The notes below the pieces were generated by a model, which was given only the letters and a program-made list of their open reading frames with translations, had not been told where the DNA came from and searched no databases. This document shows, in pieces, positions 46,051 to 54,557 of a DNA stretch of 64,000 nucleotides (the first letter of the stretch is position 1; each line of letters begins with the position of its first letter). The DNA lies in the NCBI RefSeq assembly GCF_002946835.1, contig NZ_CP026652.1, forward strand, positions 2,418,001-2,482,000, in the 5' to 3' direction. The translations under genes and the position numbers were made by a program. Source of the stretch: Streptomyces dengpaensis. GTDB lineage: Bacteria > Actinomycetota > Actinomycetes > Streptomycetales > Streptomycetaceae.

Positions 46051-46458
46051 GTGAACACCGACGACTTCCTCGCCGACTGCCGGGCCCGGCTCGCCTTCGA
46101 TCTGGTCTCCAACACATGGAACGCGGTGGTGATGTGGGCGCTGCGGAAGGGCCCGCTGCGGCCCGGTGAGTTGCGTGCGCGGATCGGCGGGATCAGCGCG
46201 AAGGTGCTGACGGAGACAGTGCGGCGGCTGGAGTTCAACGGACTCGTCGAGCGGCAGTCGTACGGTGGGGCGCCGCCGCGGGTCGAGTACGAACTGACCG
46301 CGCTGGGGCGGACGTTCCTCGAACCGGTCGAGGCGTTCGGGCTCTGGGCCCATGTCCACGGCGACGAGGTCATGGCCGCTCAGGAGCGGGCCGAGGTGGC
46401 CGCTGCACCCGCGAGCGTCGAGCCGCCGTCGCGGGGTCGGCCGGAGTCGCGCGGGTGA
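46051..46458 (+). CDS. HxlR family transcriptional regulator
   Basis: 135 residues from GTG at 46051. Winged helix-turn-helix with the family pattern NTWNAVVMWAL, GGISAKVLTETVRRLEFNGLV and PPRVEYELTALG. The 84-bp gap to the divergent oxidoreductase probably holds the operator; HxlR proteins often control the gene next to them. Confidence 0.92.
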   Translation: MNTDDFLADCRARLAFDLVSNTWNAVVMWALRKGPLRPGELRARIGGISAKVLTETVRRLEFNGLVERQSYGGAPPRVEYELTALGRTFLEPVEAFGLWAHVHGDEVMAAQERAEVAAAPASVEPPSRGRPESRG

Positions 46459-46682
46459 TGTACCTGGGCACCGGCGCGCCCAGTACCCGCGCCCGCAGGG
46501 GCGATCCCTTGCAACACCCTTGCCGTGGGAGGCAGTTGCTCGGGGTCTTACCAGGGACTTCGAGGGCACACTGATCCCTGCCCTGCGCGCCGCCCAGCTG
46601 ACCATCGACAAGGAGATCCAGGCCACCCTGACCGACATCACGTACGGATGGGTGCCGTGCTTGCGGCGGGTGAGATCCCCGA
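46459..46682. other. Non-coding gap with a possible gene fragment
   Basis: Plus-strand codons at about 46558-46660 read FEGTLIPALRAAQLTID and then TLTDITYGW, which looks like real protein but has no start, and the frame is shared with non-coding sequence before and after. It may be a remnant of a lost gene. No family identified. Confidence 0.3.
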
Positions 46683-47177
46683 CTATGAACCACCGGCGGC
46701 GGGCGGCGGGGTCGTGAGGTTTGCCTCGATCCGGCTCAGTACGCGCATGGCCTCGCGGTACTCCGCTTCGGTGAAGCCGGCCGCGGTGAGCTGTTCCAGT
46801 TCGCGCCACGCCCGCCTGACCTGGTCGCACAGGGCCTGGCCCGCGCGGGTGGCGCTCACGACGACGGCCCGGCGGTCGTCCGGGAAGGGTTTGCGGGTGA
46901 CGAAGCCGGACTGTTCCAGGCGCTGCAGCATCTTGGTGACGGTCGACGGATCCAGGCCGAGCGTCTTGATCAGGTCCGCCTGGCGCTGCTCGCCGCGTTC
47001 CCACAGCTGCATCATCAGCACTTCCTGGCCCGGATAGAGGCCGGTGTCGCGCAGCAGACTGCCGGCCATGATCCGGTGCACACGGGCCGCACGGAAGAGG
47101 GCCTCACTCATCGGAGCGTCCGCGACGGTCGGTACCGCATCTTCTCTGCCCTCTACCGAATCGGATTCCCGCGGCAT
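46683..47177 (-). CDS. MarR family transcriptional regulator
   Basis: 164 residues from ATG at 47177 with AGGAGG upstream; the frame is open further to 47372 but that part crosses the operator. MarR fold: GLYPGQEVLMMQLWERGEQR, TLGLDPSTVTKMLQRLEQSG (recognition helix) and DDRRAVVVSATRAG (wing). Ligand and targets unknown. An inverted repeat 67-89 bp upstream suggests autoregulation. Confidence 0.92.
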   Translation of the reverse strand: MPRESDSVEGREDAVPTVADAPMSEALFRAARVHRIMAGSLLRDTGLYPGQEVLMMQLWERGEQRQADLIKTLGLDPSTVTKMLQRLEQSGFVTRKPFPDDRRAVVVSATRAGQALCDQVRRAWRELEQLTAAGFTEAEYREAMRVLSRIEANLTTPPPAAGGS

Positions 47178-47243
47178 GGCTGTCGATCCTCCTCGCGGAC
47201 ACGTCACATCCCTGGCGGCCCAGCCCAGGAATTGTTTCAGCCA

Positions 47244-47266
47244 CCATTGTATTGGCCAGCCAATGG
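47244..47266. promoter_or_regulatory. Putative MarR operator
   Basis: Nested inverted repeat: outer arms CCATTG/CAATGG and inner ATTGG-CCAG-CCAAT. It lies 67-89 bp upstream of the marR start. The size and symmetry fit MarR dimers. Confidence 0.6.
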
Positions 47267-47677
47267 AGTTGCGACCACGACTACTGGTCGGCACTAGCTG
47301 ACGCCCCTGACCTGCAGTGATGCCGACCCGCCCACATGGCCAGTGAGTTGAGACAAGAAAGTTCGTTGGCACATTGGTACAGGATCCGCGGCGTTGATCA
47401 GGTGTCGGATCAGGGGAGGACCGGGGCCCCTGTTCACGGCCGGGGCCGCGGGGATGGGGGGCGCGCCGCGATGGCGCGGCCGGCCCCCGCTCTCAGGGGA
47501 TGGGGACCAGGCGCACCCGGGCAGCATGGCGCCCCCGCCGAAGTCCGGACAATGGACGCCGCGTCGAGCTGTCGCCCGGCGACCCGACACCCTGTCGATG
47601 ACGTCGTACGGCGACGATCACGTCGTGGCAAGCACCCAGGGGAGCGCCCACCACCGCGGAGGGGGAACACCACGGCC

Positions 47678-47702
47678 CCGGACGGGATCAACTCCCGTCC
47701 GG
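47678..47702 (-). terminator. Terminator of the aldehyde dehydrogenase gene
   Basis: CCGGACGGGA (47678-47687) pairs perfectly with TCCCGTCCGG (47693-47702), 5-nt loop, 34 bp after the stop of the minus-strand dehydrogenase. Confidence 0.75.
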
Positions 47703-47736
47703 AGCCGCACAGTTCACACCAGCAGCTGTCGAGCGA

Positions 47737-49176
47737 TCAGCTGTCGAGCGACGTCATCACGTGCTTGATCCGCGTGTAGTCGTCGAAGCCGTACGCCGAC
47801 AGGTCCTTGCCGTAGCCGGACTTCTTGAAGCCGCCGTGGGGCATCTCGGCGACCAGCGGGATATGGGTGTTGATCCACACGCAGCCGAAGTCGAGCGACT
47901 TCGACAGGCGCATCGCGCGCCCGTGGTCCTTCGTCCAGACCGAGGAGGCGAGGGCGTACTCGACGCCGTTGGCCCACTCGATGGCCTGGGCCTCGTCCGA
48001 GAAGGACTGGACGGTGATGACCGGGCCGAAGACCTCGTTCTGGATGATCTCGTCGTCCTGCTTCAGGCCGGAGACGACGGTCGGGGCGTAGAAGTAGCCC
48101 TTGTCGCCGACCCGGTGGCCGCCCGCCTCGACCTTGGCGTGGGCGGGGAGGCGCTCGATGAAGCCGGAGACCTGCTTGAGCTGGTTCGGGTTGTTGAGCG
48201 GGCCGAAGAGCACGTCCTCGTCGTCCGGCTGCCCGGTCTTCGTCTCCGCGGCGGCCTTGGCGAGCGCGGCGACGAACTCGTCGTGGATGGACTCCTGGAC
48301 GAGGACGCGGGTGGCGGCCGTGCAGTCCTGCCCCGCATTGAAGAAGCCCGCCACCGAGATGTCCTCGACGGCCTTGGCGATGTCGGTGTCCTCGAAGACG
48401 ACGACCGGGGCCTTGCCGCCGAGCTCCAGGTGGACGCGCTTGAGGTCCTTGGACGCCGACTCGGCGACCTGCATACCGGCGCGTACGGAACCGGTGATGG
48501 ACGCCATGGCCGGTACGGGGTGCTCGACCATCATGCGGCCCGTCTCGCGGTCGCCGGTGATGACGTTGAAGACGCCCTTGGGCAGGATGCCGCCGATGAT
48601 GTCGGCGATCAGGACCGTGGAGGCGGGAGTCGTGTCCGACGGCTTCAGAACCACCGTGTTACCGGCGGCGAGAGCCGGGGCGAACTTCCACACCGCCATC
48701 ATCATCGGGTAGTTCCACGGCGCGACCTGGGCGCAGACGCCGATCGGCTCGCGGCGGACGATCGAGGTCAGGCCCTCCATGTACTCGCCGGCGCTGCGCC
48801 CCTCCAGCATGCGGGCGGCACCCGCGAAGAAGCGGATCTGGTCCACCATCGGCGGGATTTCCTCGGACCGCGTCAGCCCGACCGGCTTGCCGGTGTTCTC
48901 CACCTCGGCAGCGATGAGCTCCTCGGCCCGCTCCTCGAACGCGTCCGCGATCTTCAGGAGGGCCTTCTGGCGCTCGGCCGGGGTCTGGTCGCGCCAGGCC
49001 GGGAAGGCCGCGGCGGCGGCCGCCATCGCGGCGTCGACGTCCGCCTGCCCGGAGAGCGGCGCGGTCGCGTACGCCTCGCCGGTCGCGGGGTTGACCACCT
49101 CCGTGGTCCGTCCATCGGCGGCATCGCGGAACTCTCCGTCGATGTAATTGCGCAGACGACGCAGCTCGGTGCTCAC
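47737..49176 (-). CDS. Gamma-aminobutyraldehyde dehydrogenase-type ALDH
   Basis: 479 residues from GTG at 49176 with AGGAGG 8 bp upstream; the open frame before it is not used. LRNYIDGEFRDAADGRTTEV starts the fold, the cofactor loop is APWNYPMMMAVWK, the base Glu lies in VHLELGGKAPV and the Cys in NAGQDCTAATR. Divergent from an Lrp/AsnC regulator and a class III aminotransferase, a set that together would convert putrescine to GABA. Second such dehydrogenase in the window. Confidence 0.94.
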   Translation of the reverse strand: MSTELRRLRNYIDGEFRDAADGRTTEVVNPATGEAYATAPLSGQADVDAAMAAAAAAFPAWRDQTPAERQKALLKIADAFEERAEELIAAEVENTGKPVGLTRSEEIPPMVDQIRFFAGAARMLEGRSAGEYMEGLTSIVRREPIGVCAQVAPWNYPMMMAVWKFAPALAAGNTVVLKPSDTTPASTVLIADIIGGILPKGVFNVITGDRETGRMMVEHPVPAMASITGSVRAGMQVAESASKDLKRVHLELGGKAPVVVFEDTDIAKAVEDISVAGFFNAGQDCTAATRVLVQESIHDEFVAALAKAAAETKTGQPDDEDVLFGPLNNPNQLKQVSGFIERLPAHAKVEAGGHRVGDKGYFYAPTVVSGLKQDDEIIQNEVFGPVITVQSFSDEAQAIEWANGVEYALASSVWTKDHGRAMRLSKSLDFGCVWINTHIPLVAEMPHGGFKKSGYGKDLSAYGFDDYTRIKHVMTSLDS

Positions 49177-49388
49177 TGCCCGGCCCTCCTGTCGGATGTC
49201 CAACGACTCAGGTGTCGACGACCTGAGTGTCCCAGGTGTCCACCACCTGAGATGTCTGAGGCACCACCCTAATCCGTGCCCCGACGTTTTCAACACCCCC
49301 GGTCGCCTCAGAACTGCGAAATCCGCACGGCAGACCCTCCCGAACAACGAATTTCATCGCTGCGGCCTTGCGGTTCTGTCGAGACGTC

Positions 49389-49904
49389 GTGCACAGTGAG
49401 CTCGTGGCCAGTCGAAGCGCAGATCCCAGGGACTCCCGCGAGTCCAGGAACGGCAGTCCGCAGTTGGACGCCGTCTCCCTCGCCATCATCGAGCAGTTGC
49501 AGCAGGACGGACGCCGTCCGTACGCCGCGATCGGCAAGGCCGTCGGCCTCTCCGAGGCCGCCGTGCGCCAACGCGTCCAGAAGCTGCTCGACCAGGGCGT
49601 GATGCAGATCGTCGCCGTCACGGACCCGCTCACCGTGGGATTCCGCCGGCAGGCGATGGTGGGCATCAACGTCGAGGGCGACCTCGACCCTGTGGCCGAC
49701 GCCCTGACCGCCATGCCGGAAGTCGAGTACGTGGTGATGACCGCGGGCTCGTTCGATCTCCTCGTAGAAGTCGTCTGCGAGGACGACGACCACCTGCTGG
49801 ACGTCATCAACAAACGCATCCGGGCCCTGCCCGGCGTGCGCTCCACCGAGAGTTTCGTCTACCTGAAACTCAAGAAACAGACCTACATGTGGGGGACCCG
49901 ATAG
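49389..49904 (+). CDS. Lrp/AsnC family transcriptional regulator
   Basis: 171 residues from GTG at 49389 (49404 and 49368 are other possible starts). N-terminal helix-turn-helix DAVSLAIIEQLQQDGRRPY and GLSEAAVRQRVQKLLDQGV, C-terminal RAM effector domain with AMPEVEYVVMTAGSFDLLVEV. Ends 2 bp before the aminotransferase start, so it is probably co-transcribed and likely controls this aminotransferase and the divergent dehydrogenase in response to an amine or amino acid. Confidence 0.93.
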   Translation: MHSELVASRSADPRDSRESRNGSPQLDAVSLAIIEQLQQDGRRPYAAIGKAVGLSEAAVRQRVQKLLDQGVMQIVAVTDPLTVGFRRQAMVGINVEGDLDPVADALTAMPEVEYVVMTAGSFDLLVEVVCEDDDHLLDVINKRIRALPGVRSTESFVYLKLKKQTYMWGTR

Positions 49905-49906
49905 CC

Positions 49907-51271
49907 GTGAGCACCAAGGACCTCAGCAAGACCGCGTACGACCACCTGTGGATGCACTTCACCCGCATGTCCTCGTACGAGAACGCGCCTGTTCCCACGA
50001 TCGTCCGTGGTGAGGGCACCTACATCTACGACGACCAGGGCAAGCGCTACCTCGACGGTCTCGCGGGCCTGTTCGTGGTCCAGGCCGGGCACGGCCGCAC
50101 CGAGCTGGCCGAGACCGCCTTCAAGCAGGCGCAGGAGCTGGCCTTCTTCCCGATCTGGTCCTACGCCCACCCGAAGGCCGTCGAGCTGGCGGAGCGCCTC
50201 GCCGACTATGCGCCCGGCGACCTGAACAAGGTCTTCTTCACCACCGGTGGCGGCGAGGCCGTCGAGACCGCCTGGAAGCTCGCCAAGCAGTACTGGAAGC
50301 TGCGCGGCAAGCACACCAAGTACAAGGTCATCTCGCGCGCGGTCGCCTACCACGGCACCCCGCAGGGCGCCCTGTCCATCACCGGCCTGCCGGCCCTGAA
50401 GGCTCCCTTCGAGCCGCTGGTCCCGGGCGCCCACAAGGTCCCGAACACCAACATCTACCGCGCGTCGATCCACGGCGACGACCCCGAGGCCTTCGGCCGC
50501 TGGGCCGCCGACCAGATCGAGCAGCAGATCCTCTTCGAGGGCCCGGAGACGGTCGCCGCCGTCTTCCTGGAGCCGGTGCAGAACGCCGGCGGCTGCTTCC
50601 CGCCGCCGCCCGGCTACTTCCAGCGGGTGCGCGAGATCTGCGACCAGTACGACGTGCTGCTCGTCTCGGACGAGGTCATCTGCGCCTTCGGCCGCCTCGG
50701 CACGATGTTCGCCTGCGACAAGTTCGGCTACATACCGGACATGATCACCTGCGCCAAGGGCATGACCTCGGGCTACTCCCCGATCGGCGCGTGCATCGTC
50801 TCGGACCGGATCGCCGAGCCGTTCTACAAGGGCGACAACACCTTCCTGCACGGCTACACCTTCGGCGGCCACCCGGTCTCGGCCGCGGTGGGTCTGGCGA
50901 ACCTCGACCTGTTCGAGCGCGAGAGCCTCAACCAGCATGTGCTCGACAACGAGAGCGCGTTCCTCTCCACGCTCCAGAAGCTGCACGACCTGCCGATCGT
51001 CGGCGACGTCCGCGGCAACGGCTTCTTCTACGGCATCGAGCTGGTGAAGGACAAGGCCACCAAGGAGACCTTCACGGACGAGGAGTCGGAGCGCGTGCTC
51101 TACGGCTTCGTCTCGAAGAAGCTCTTCGAGTACGGCCTCTACTGCCGCGCCGACGACCGCGGTGACCCGGTCATCCAGCTGTCGCCGCCGCTGATCTCCG
51201 ACCAGTCGACCTTCGACGAGATCGAGGGGATCGTCCGTCAGGTGCTGACGGAGGCGTGGACCAAGCTCTGA
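49907..51271 (+). CDS. Class III aminotransferase (putrescine/beta-alanine:pyruvate type)
   Basis: 454 residues from GTG at 49907, two bases after the regulator stop; GTG at 49889 would add six residues and overlap. PLP features: TTGGGEAVETAWKLAKQ for the phosphate, VSDEVICAFGRLG with the ring-nitrogen Asp, and Lys in ITCAKGMTSGYSP. The N-terminus (HLWMHFTRM) resembles omega-amino acid:pyruvate and diamine aminotransferases. It would deaminate putrescine to aminobutyraldehyde, the substrate of the divergent dehydrogenase (inference). Confidence 0.93.
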   Translation: MSTKDLSKTAYDHLWMHFTRMSSYENAPVPTIVRGEGTYIYDDQGKRYLDGLAGLFVVQAGHGRTELAETAFKQAQELAFFPIWSYAHPKAVELAERLADYAPGDLNKVFFTTGGGEAVETAWKLAKQYWKLRGKHTKYKVISRAVAYHGTPQGALSITGLPALKAPFEPLVPGAHKVPNTNIYRASIHGDDPEAFGRWAADQIEQQILFEGPETVAAVFLEPVQNAGGCFPPPPGYFQRVREICDQYDVLLVSDEVICAFGRLGTMFACDKFGYIPDMITCAKGMTSGYSPIGACIVSDRIAEPFYKGDNTFLHGYTFGGHPVSAAVGLANLDLFERESLNQHVLDNESAFLSTLQKLHDLPIVGDVRGNGFFYGIELVKDKATKETFTDEESERVLYGFVSKKLFEYGLYCRADDRGDPVIQLSPPLISDQSTFDEIEGIVRQVLTEAWTKL

Positions 51272-51476
51272 GCCGTACGCTCCGATGAGCTGAATCTGTG
51301 ATCAACACCGGCCCCGGTGACGCCCGTTCGAGTGAGAATGGGCGCCCCGGGGCCGCGTGCTGTCCGGCCTGCGGGCCCCGAATCCCTAGCGTGCCCAGTG
51401 ACCGATCGGCCCTGCCTTCGTTCCCCCGACCGGGGGACGTGGCAGCGCAAATCAGATCTGAACCGAGGTGTACGCG

Positions 51477-52214
51477 ATGGTGGCCCCGCCGGACAACGAC
51501 GTGCTCTGGGCACGCGCCCTGAACGTCAAGTACAACGGCTCGCCCGCGCTCAGCGGTGTTTCGCTCGGAGTCCGCGAGGGCGAGATCCTCGCCGTGGGCG
51601 GCCCGCGCGGCAGCGGCAAGACGACTCTGCTCCGGTGCCTGTCGGGCCAACTGCTGCCCCAGCAGGGCGAGGTGTGGTTCAACAGCGCGCCCGTGCACAC
51701 CATGGGCCCGCTCACCCGCGAACGGCTGCGCCGCGACCGTTTCGGCTGGATCGACCCGGTGCCCGTCCTGGTCCCCGAGCTGAACGCCTGGGAGAACGCC
51801 GCGCTCCCCCTGATGCTGCGCGGCTGCGTACGCCGGGCCGCCAAGACCGCCGCCCTGGAGTGGCTGGAGCGCCTCGACATCGGCGGCTGCGCCCGCAAAC
51901 GCCCGCACGCCCTGCTCCAGGCCGAGCGGCAACGCGTCGCGATCGCCCGCGCGCTGGCCCCCTCCCCGACCGTGCTCTTCGCCGACGAGCCGACCGCCCC
52001 GCTGCACCGCGCCGACCGCGCCCATGTGCTGCGCACACTCACCACGGCGGCCCGCTCGCACGGCATCACGGTCGTCCTCGCCACGCACGACGCGGAGACC
52101 GCGGCGCTCGCCGACCGCACGGTGTCGCTGCTCGACGGACGGCGGGTGAACACCGTCCACCTGCCGCCCGTCGCCGAGACGGAAGGCCGGGCCGCGTGCT
52201 CGCTCTCCGTCTAG
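51477..52214 (+). CDS. ABC transporter ATP-binding protein with degenerate signature
   Basis: 245 residues from ATG at 51477, with GAGG 8 bp upstream. Walker A GPRGSGKT (42-49) and Walker B VLFADEPT are intact, but the LSGGQ signature reads LLQAERQRVAIARAL, so the Ser-Gly-Gly contacts to ATP are missing. Belongs with the LolD/MacB-like class. It overlaps the following permease gene by 19 bp. ATP hydrolysis may be slow; function unknown. Confidence 0.9.
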   Translation: MVAPPDNDVLWARALNVKYNGSPALSGVSLGVREGEILAVGGPRGSGKTTLLRCLSGQLLPQQGEVWFNSAPVHTMGPLTRERLRRDRFGWIDPVPVLVPELNAWENAALPLMLRGCVRRAAKTAALEWLERLDIGGCARKRPHALLQAERQRVAIARALAPSPTVLFADEPTAPLHRADRAHVLRTLTTAARSHGITVVLATHDAETAALADRTVSLLDGRRVNTVHLPPVAETEGRAACSLSV

Positions 52215-53926
52215 CCCGCGGGGCCCAGCCCCTCGTCCAGCTCCGCCGCCTCCTGGTCGCCGCCGCCTCGGCGGGCACCGGGTTCCTGCTGCTGTGCACC
52301 CTGGGGTACGCGCTGACGCATCCGGACGCCTCGGCGGCCTCGGCGCTGCGCCTCGCCTGGTGTGTCGTCCCGCTCGCCGCCACCGTGTACTTCGCGGTCG
52401 CGGTCGCCCGCACCGACCCCGGCACCCGCCCCCGCCCCGGCCTCTCGGCCATCGGCCTCGGCCCGGGCCGCCTGATGGCCATCTCCGTCGTCACCACGGC
52501 CCTCGCCACCACCCTCGGCTCCCTGCTCGCCCTGCTCTTCTTCCTCCACCTGCGCGGCGACCTGACGGGCATGCCGTTCGACGGCGCCGCGGCGGAGTTC
52601 CTCGCCGCCGGCACGCCTCTCCCCCTGCCCGCTGCCCTCACCCTCCTGACCCTGGTCCCGATCACGGCGTCCGTGGCCACGGCGCTGTCCCTGCGCCCAC
52701 GGGGCGGCAGGCCACAGCGGCTGGCAGAGGCGTACGGCAGGACATGGCTCGCCGCACGGCAGGCCGCGAACGGCAGCGGCGCGCGGGTGGCCCGGCGCGG
52801 GGGGCGGCACTCCGGCACGTCCGGTGCGTACGAGGACACGGGGGCGTACGGCAGCACGGGCACCCACGGGGATCAGGGCGGGGACGACGGTTCCGACGGC
52901 AGCACGGCGGCGTACGCGGGTGAGGACGCGCACCGACGCACCGGGGACCCTCGGGACACGGCCGCGCACCTCCCGGGAGACACCCACCCGAAGCCGGGCC
53001 GGCACCATGGCTCCGGCATCGGCGAGGACACGGCGGCATACGCCGGTGAGGACGCGCACCGACGCACCGGGGACCCGCTGGACGCGGACGCCGACTCCGA
53101 CTTCCACTGGACGGCGGAGGCGTACGCCGCGGGGGACGTCCACCACGACGCGGGTGCGCGACGCCGTTCCGGCGCCCGCCCTGACGCCGCCGACTACGAT
53201 CGCCCCGGCACCCTGACCCCGTACGACGACTCCGACGCGCCCAGCGGCCCCGCGCACCCCGACCACCCGCGTCGCCAGCCGACCCCGGAGCTGGACCCCC
53301 GCCGGCTCCCGCCCCCGCAGTCCACCCCTGGTGGCCTTCCCTGGGGTGCCGCCGCGCTTGCCGCGGGCCTCGCCGTGGAGACGTACGCGAGTCGTTCGGA
53401 CGCGGCACCCGGGCTCGCGCTGCCCGGTGGTTTCGCGGGCGGTCCGGTGGGGTTGCTGGTCGGCTGGGTGCTGACCGCGGTCGGTCTGGCGCTGGCGGGG
53501 CCGGCGATCACGTACCAGTGCGGGCGGCTGCTGCAGGCGGTGCGGCCTGGGGCGCTGCGCCTGCTCGCCGGGCGGGTGCTGCAGGCGGAGTCGCGGCGCA
53601 TCGGGCAGCCGCTCGGCGTGGTGTGCGCGGTGGCGTCGGGCGGGTACGCCATGGCGACGCTGTACACGGGCTCCCGCCCCGAGTTCGGCCCGCTGACCAC
53701 CCTCGGCGCTCTGCTGGTCGCCGGGTGCACGCTGCTGACCCTGGCGACGGCCGCCGTCGAGGCGAAGCAGGCGCGCGCGGACACCACGGCGGCGCTGCTG
53801 CGGCTCGGGGCGCCCGTCACGATGCTCCGCGGCGCCGCGGCCCTGCGCGTCGGCGCGCTGCTCGCCCTGTTCGGCCCGCTGACCTGGGTGGTCGCCGAGC
53901 TGGCCGCGTTCCCGCTGGTCCACTGA
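52196..53926 (+). CDS. FtsX-like ABC permease with a large repetitive linker
   Basis: 576 residues from GTG at 52196, starting inside the ATPase gene. Four membrane segments lie at about 18-40, 54-72, 95-118 and 143-165, and three to four more follow 384. Between them is a hydrophilic stretch (about 168-383) full of Gly, Asp, His and Arg with two exact 16-residue repeats (TAAYAGEDAHRRTGDP at 237-252 and 279-294). The layout fits a permease partner of the preceding ATPase. The linker is probably disordered; its side of the membrane cannot be read. Confidence 0.85.
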   Translation: MLALRLARGAQPLVQLRRLLVAAASAGTGFLLLCTLGYALTHPDASAASALRLAWCVVPLAATVYFAVAVARTDPGTRPRPGLSAIGLGPGRLMAISVVTTALATTLGSLLALLFFLHLRGDLTGMPFDGAAAEFLAAGTPLPLPAALTLLTLVPITASVATALSLRPRGGRPQRLAEAYGRTWLAARQAANGSGARVARRGGRHSGTSGAYEDTGAYGSTGTHGDQGGDDGSDGSTAAYAGEDAHRRTGDPRDTAAHLPGDTHPKPGRHHGSGIGEDTAAYAGEDAHRRTGDPLDADADSDFHWTAEAYAAGDVHHDAGARRRSGARPDAADYDRPGTLTPYDDSDAPSGPAHPDHPRRQPTPELDPRRLPPPQSTPGGLPWGAAALAAGLAVETYASRSDAAPGLALPGGFAGGPVGLLVGWVLTAVGLALAGPAITYQCGRLLQAVRPGALRLLAGRVLQAESRRIGQPLGVVCAVASGGYAMATLYTGSRPEFGPLTTLGALLVAGCTLLTLATAAVEAKQARADTTAALLRLGAPVTMLRGAAALRVGALLALFGPLTWVVAELAAFPLVH

Positions 53927-53964
53927 TCGTTCTACGGCCGTAGGGGAGGGCACGTATGGCAGGC

Positions 53965-54003
53965 CGTACGAAAGGCCCGTACGAAAGGCCCGTACGAAAG
54001 GGT
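53965..54003. repeat. Three tandem 13-bp repeats
   Basis: CGTACGAAAGG followed by CC or similar recurs at 53965, 53978 and 53991, in the gap between the permease and the VOC protein gene. Confidence 0.8.
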
Positions 54004-54079
54004 CCGCGCCGAGCGATGAGTTCCGCGCGGGCCCCGGGTCTACCTCTCCGAACGGCACACCACCGACGGGAGACCTCGC

Positions 54080-54487
54080 ATGTACCAGCAGATGATCTTC
54101 GTGAACCTGCCCGTGGCCGACGTCGACACCACGAAGAAGTTCTTCACGGAGCTCGGCTACACGATCAACCCGCAGTTCACGACGGACGACTGCGCCTGCG
54201 TGGTGATCAGCGACACGATCATCGCGATGATGCTGAGCAAGCAGCACTACGCGACCTTCACGAAGAAGCAGATCGCGGACTCGGCCAAGACCAGCGAGGT
54301 GCTGCTGTGTCTGAGCGCCGAGAGCCGCGAGAAGGTCGACGAACTCGTGGACAGGGCCCTCGCGGCGGGCGGCACGGCCAGCGGCGAGACACAGGACTAC
54401 GGCCACATGTACGGCCGCGCCTTCGACGACCCGGACGGCCACACCTGGGAGGTCATGTGGATGGACCCGGCCGCGGTCCAGGGCTGA
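54080..54487 (+). CDS. VOC family (glyoxalase/bleomycin-resistance-like) protein
   Basis: 135 residues with the two beta-alpha-beta-beta-beta modules: MIFVNLPVADVDTTKKFFTELGY at the start and YGRAFDDPDGHTWEVMWMD at the end. Metal site residues could include Glu/His in DGHTWEV. No substrate can be read. GGGAG upstream of ATG supports the start. Confidence 0.92.
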   Translation: MYQQMIFVNLPVADVDTTKKFFTELGYTINPQFTTDDCACVVISDTIIAMMLSKQHYATFTKKQIADSAKTSEVLLCLSAESREKVDELVDRALAAGGTASGETQDYGHMYGRAFDDPDGHTWEVMWMDPAAVQG

Positions 54488-54557
54488 CGAACCGGCCGGC
54501 CACCGGCTGTTCACGGGCTGACGCCCGGCTGCCCACTGGCGTGCCTAGCATGGGCGG

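Larger units (their letters stand above)
47178..47736. other. Intergenic stretch, no supported gene
   Basis: 559 bp between the marR and aldehyde dehydrogenase genes. It contains the MarR-type operator and the dehydrogenase terminator. Plus-strand TTGGCA and TACAGG boxes near 47375-47395 could be a promoter, but the frames that follow (47394 onward) look like GC noise. Confidence 0.45.

Noticed and set aside
47394..47768. Possible gene in the 559-bp marR-ALDH gap
   Set aside because: No ribosome site or conserved motif on either strand; codon bias is that of random GC-rich DNA.
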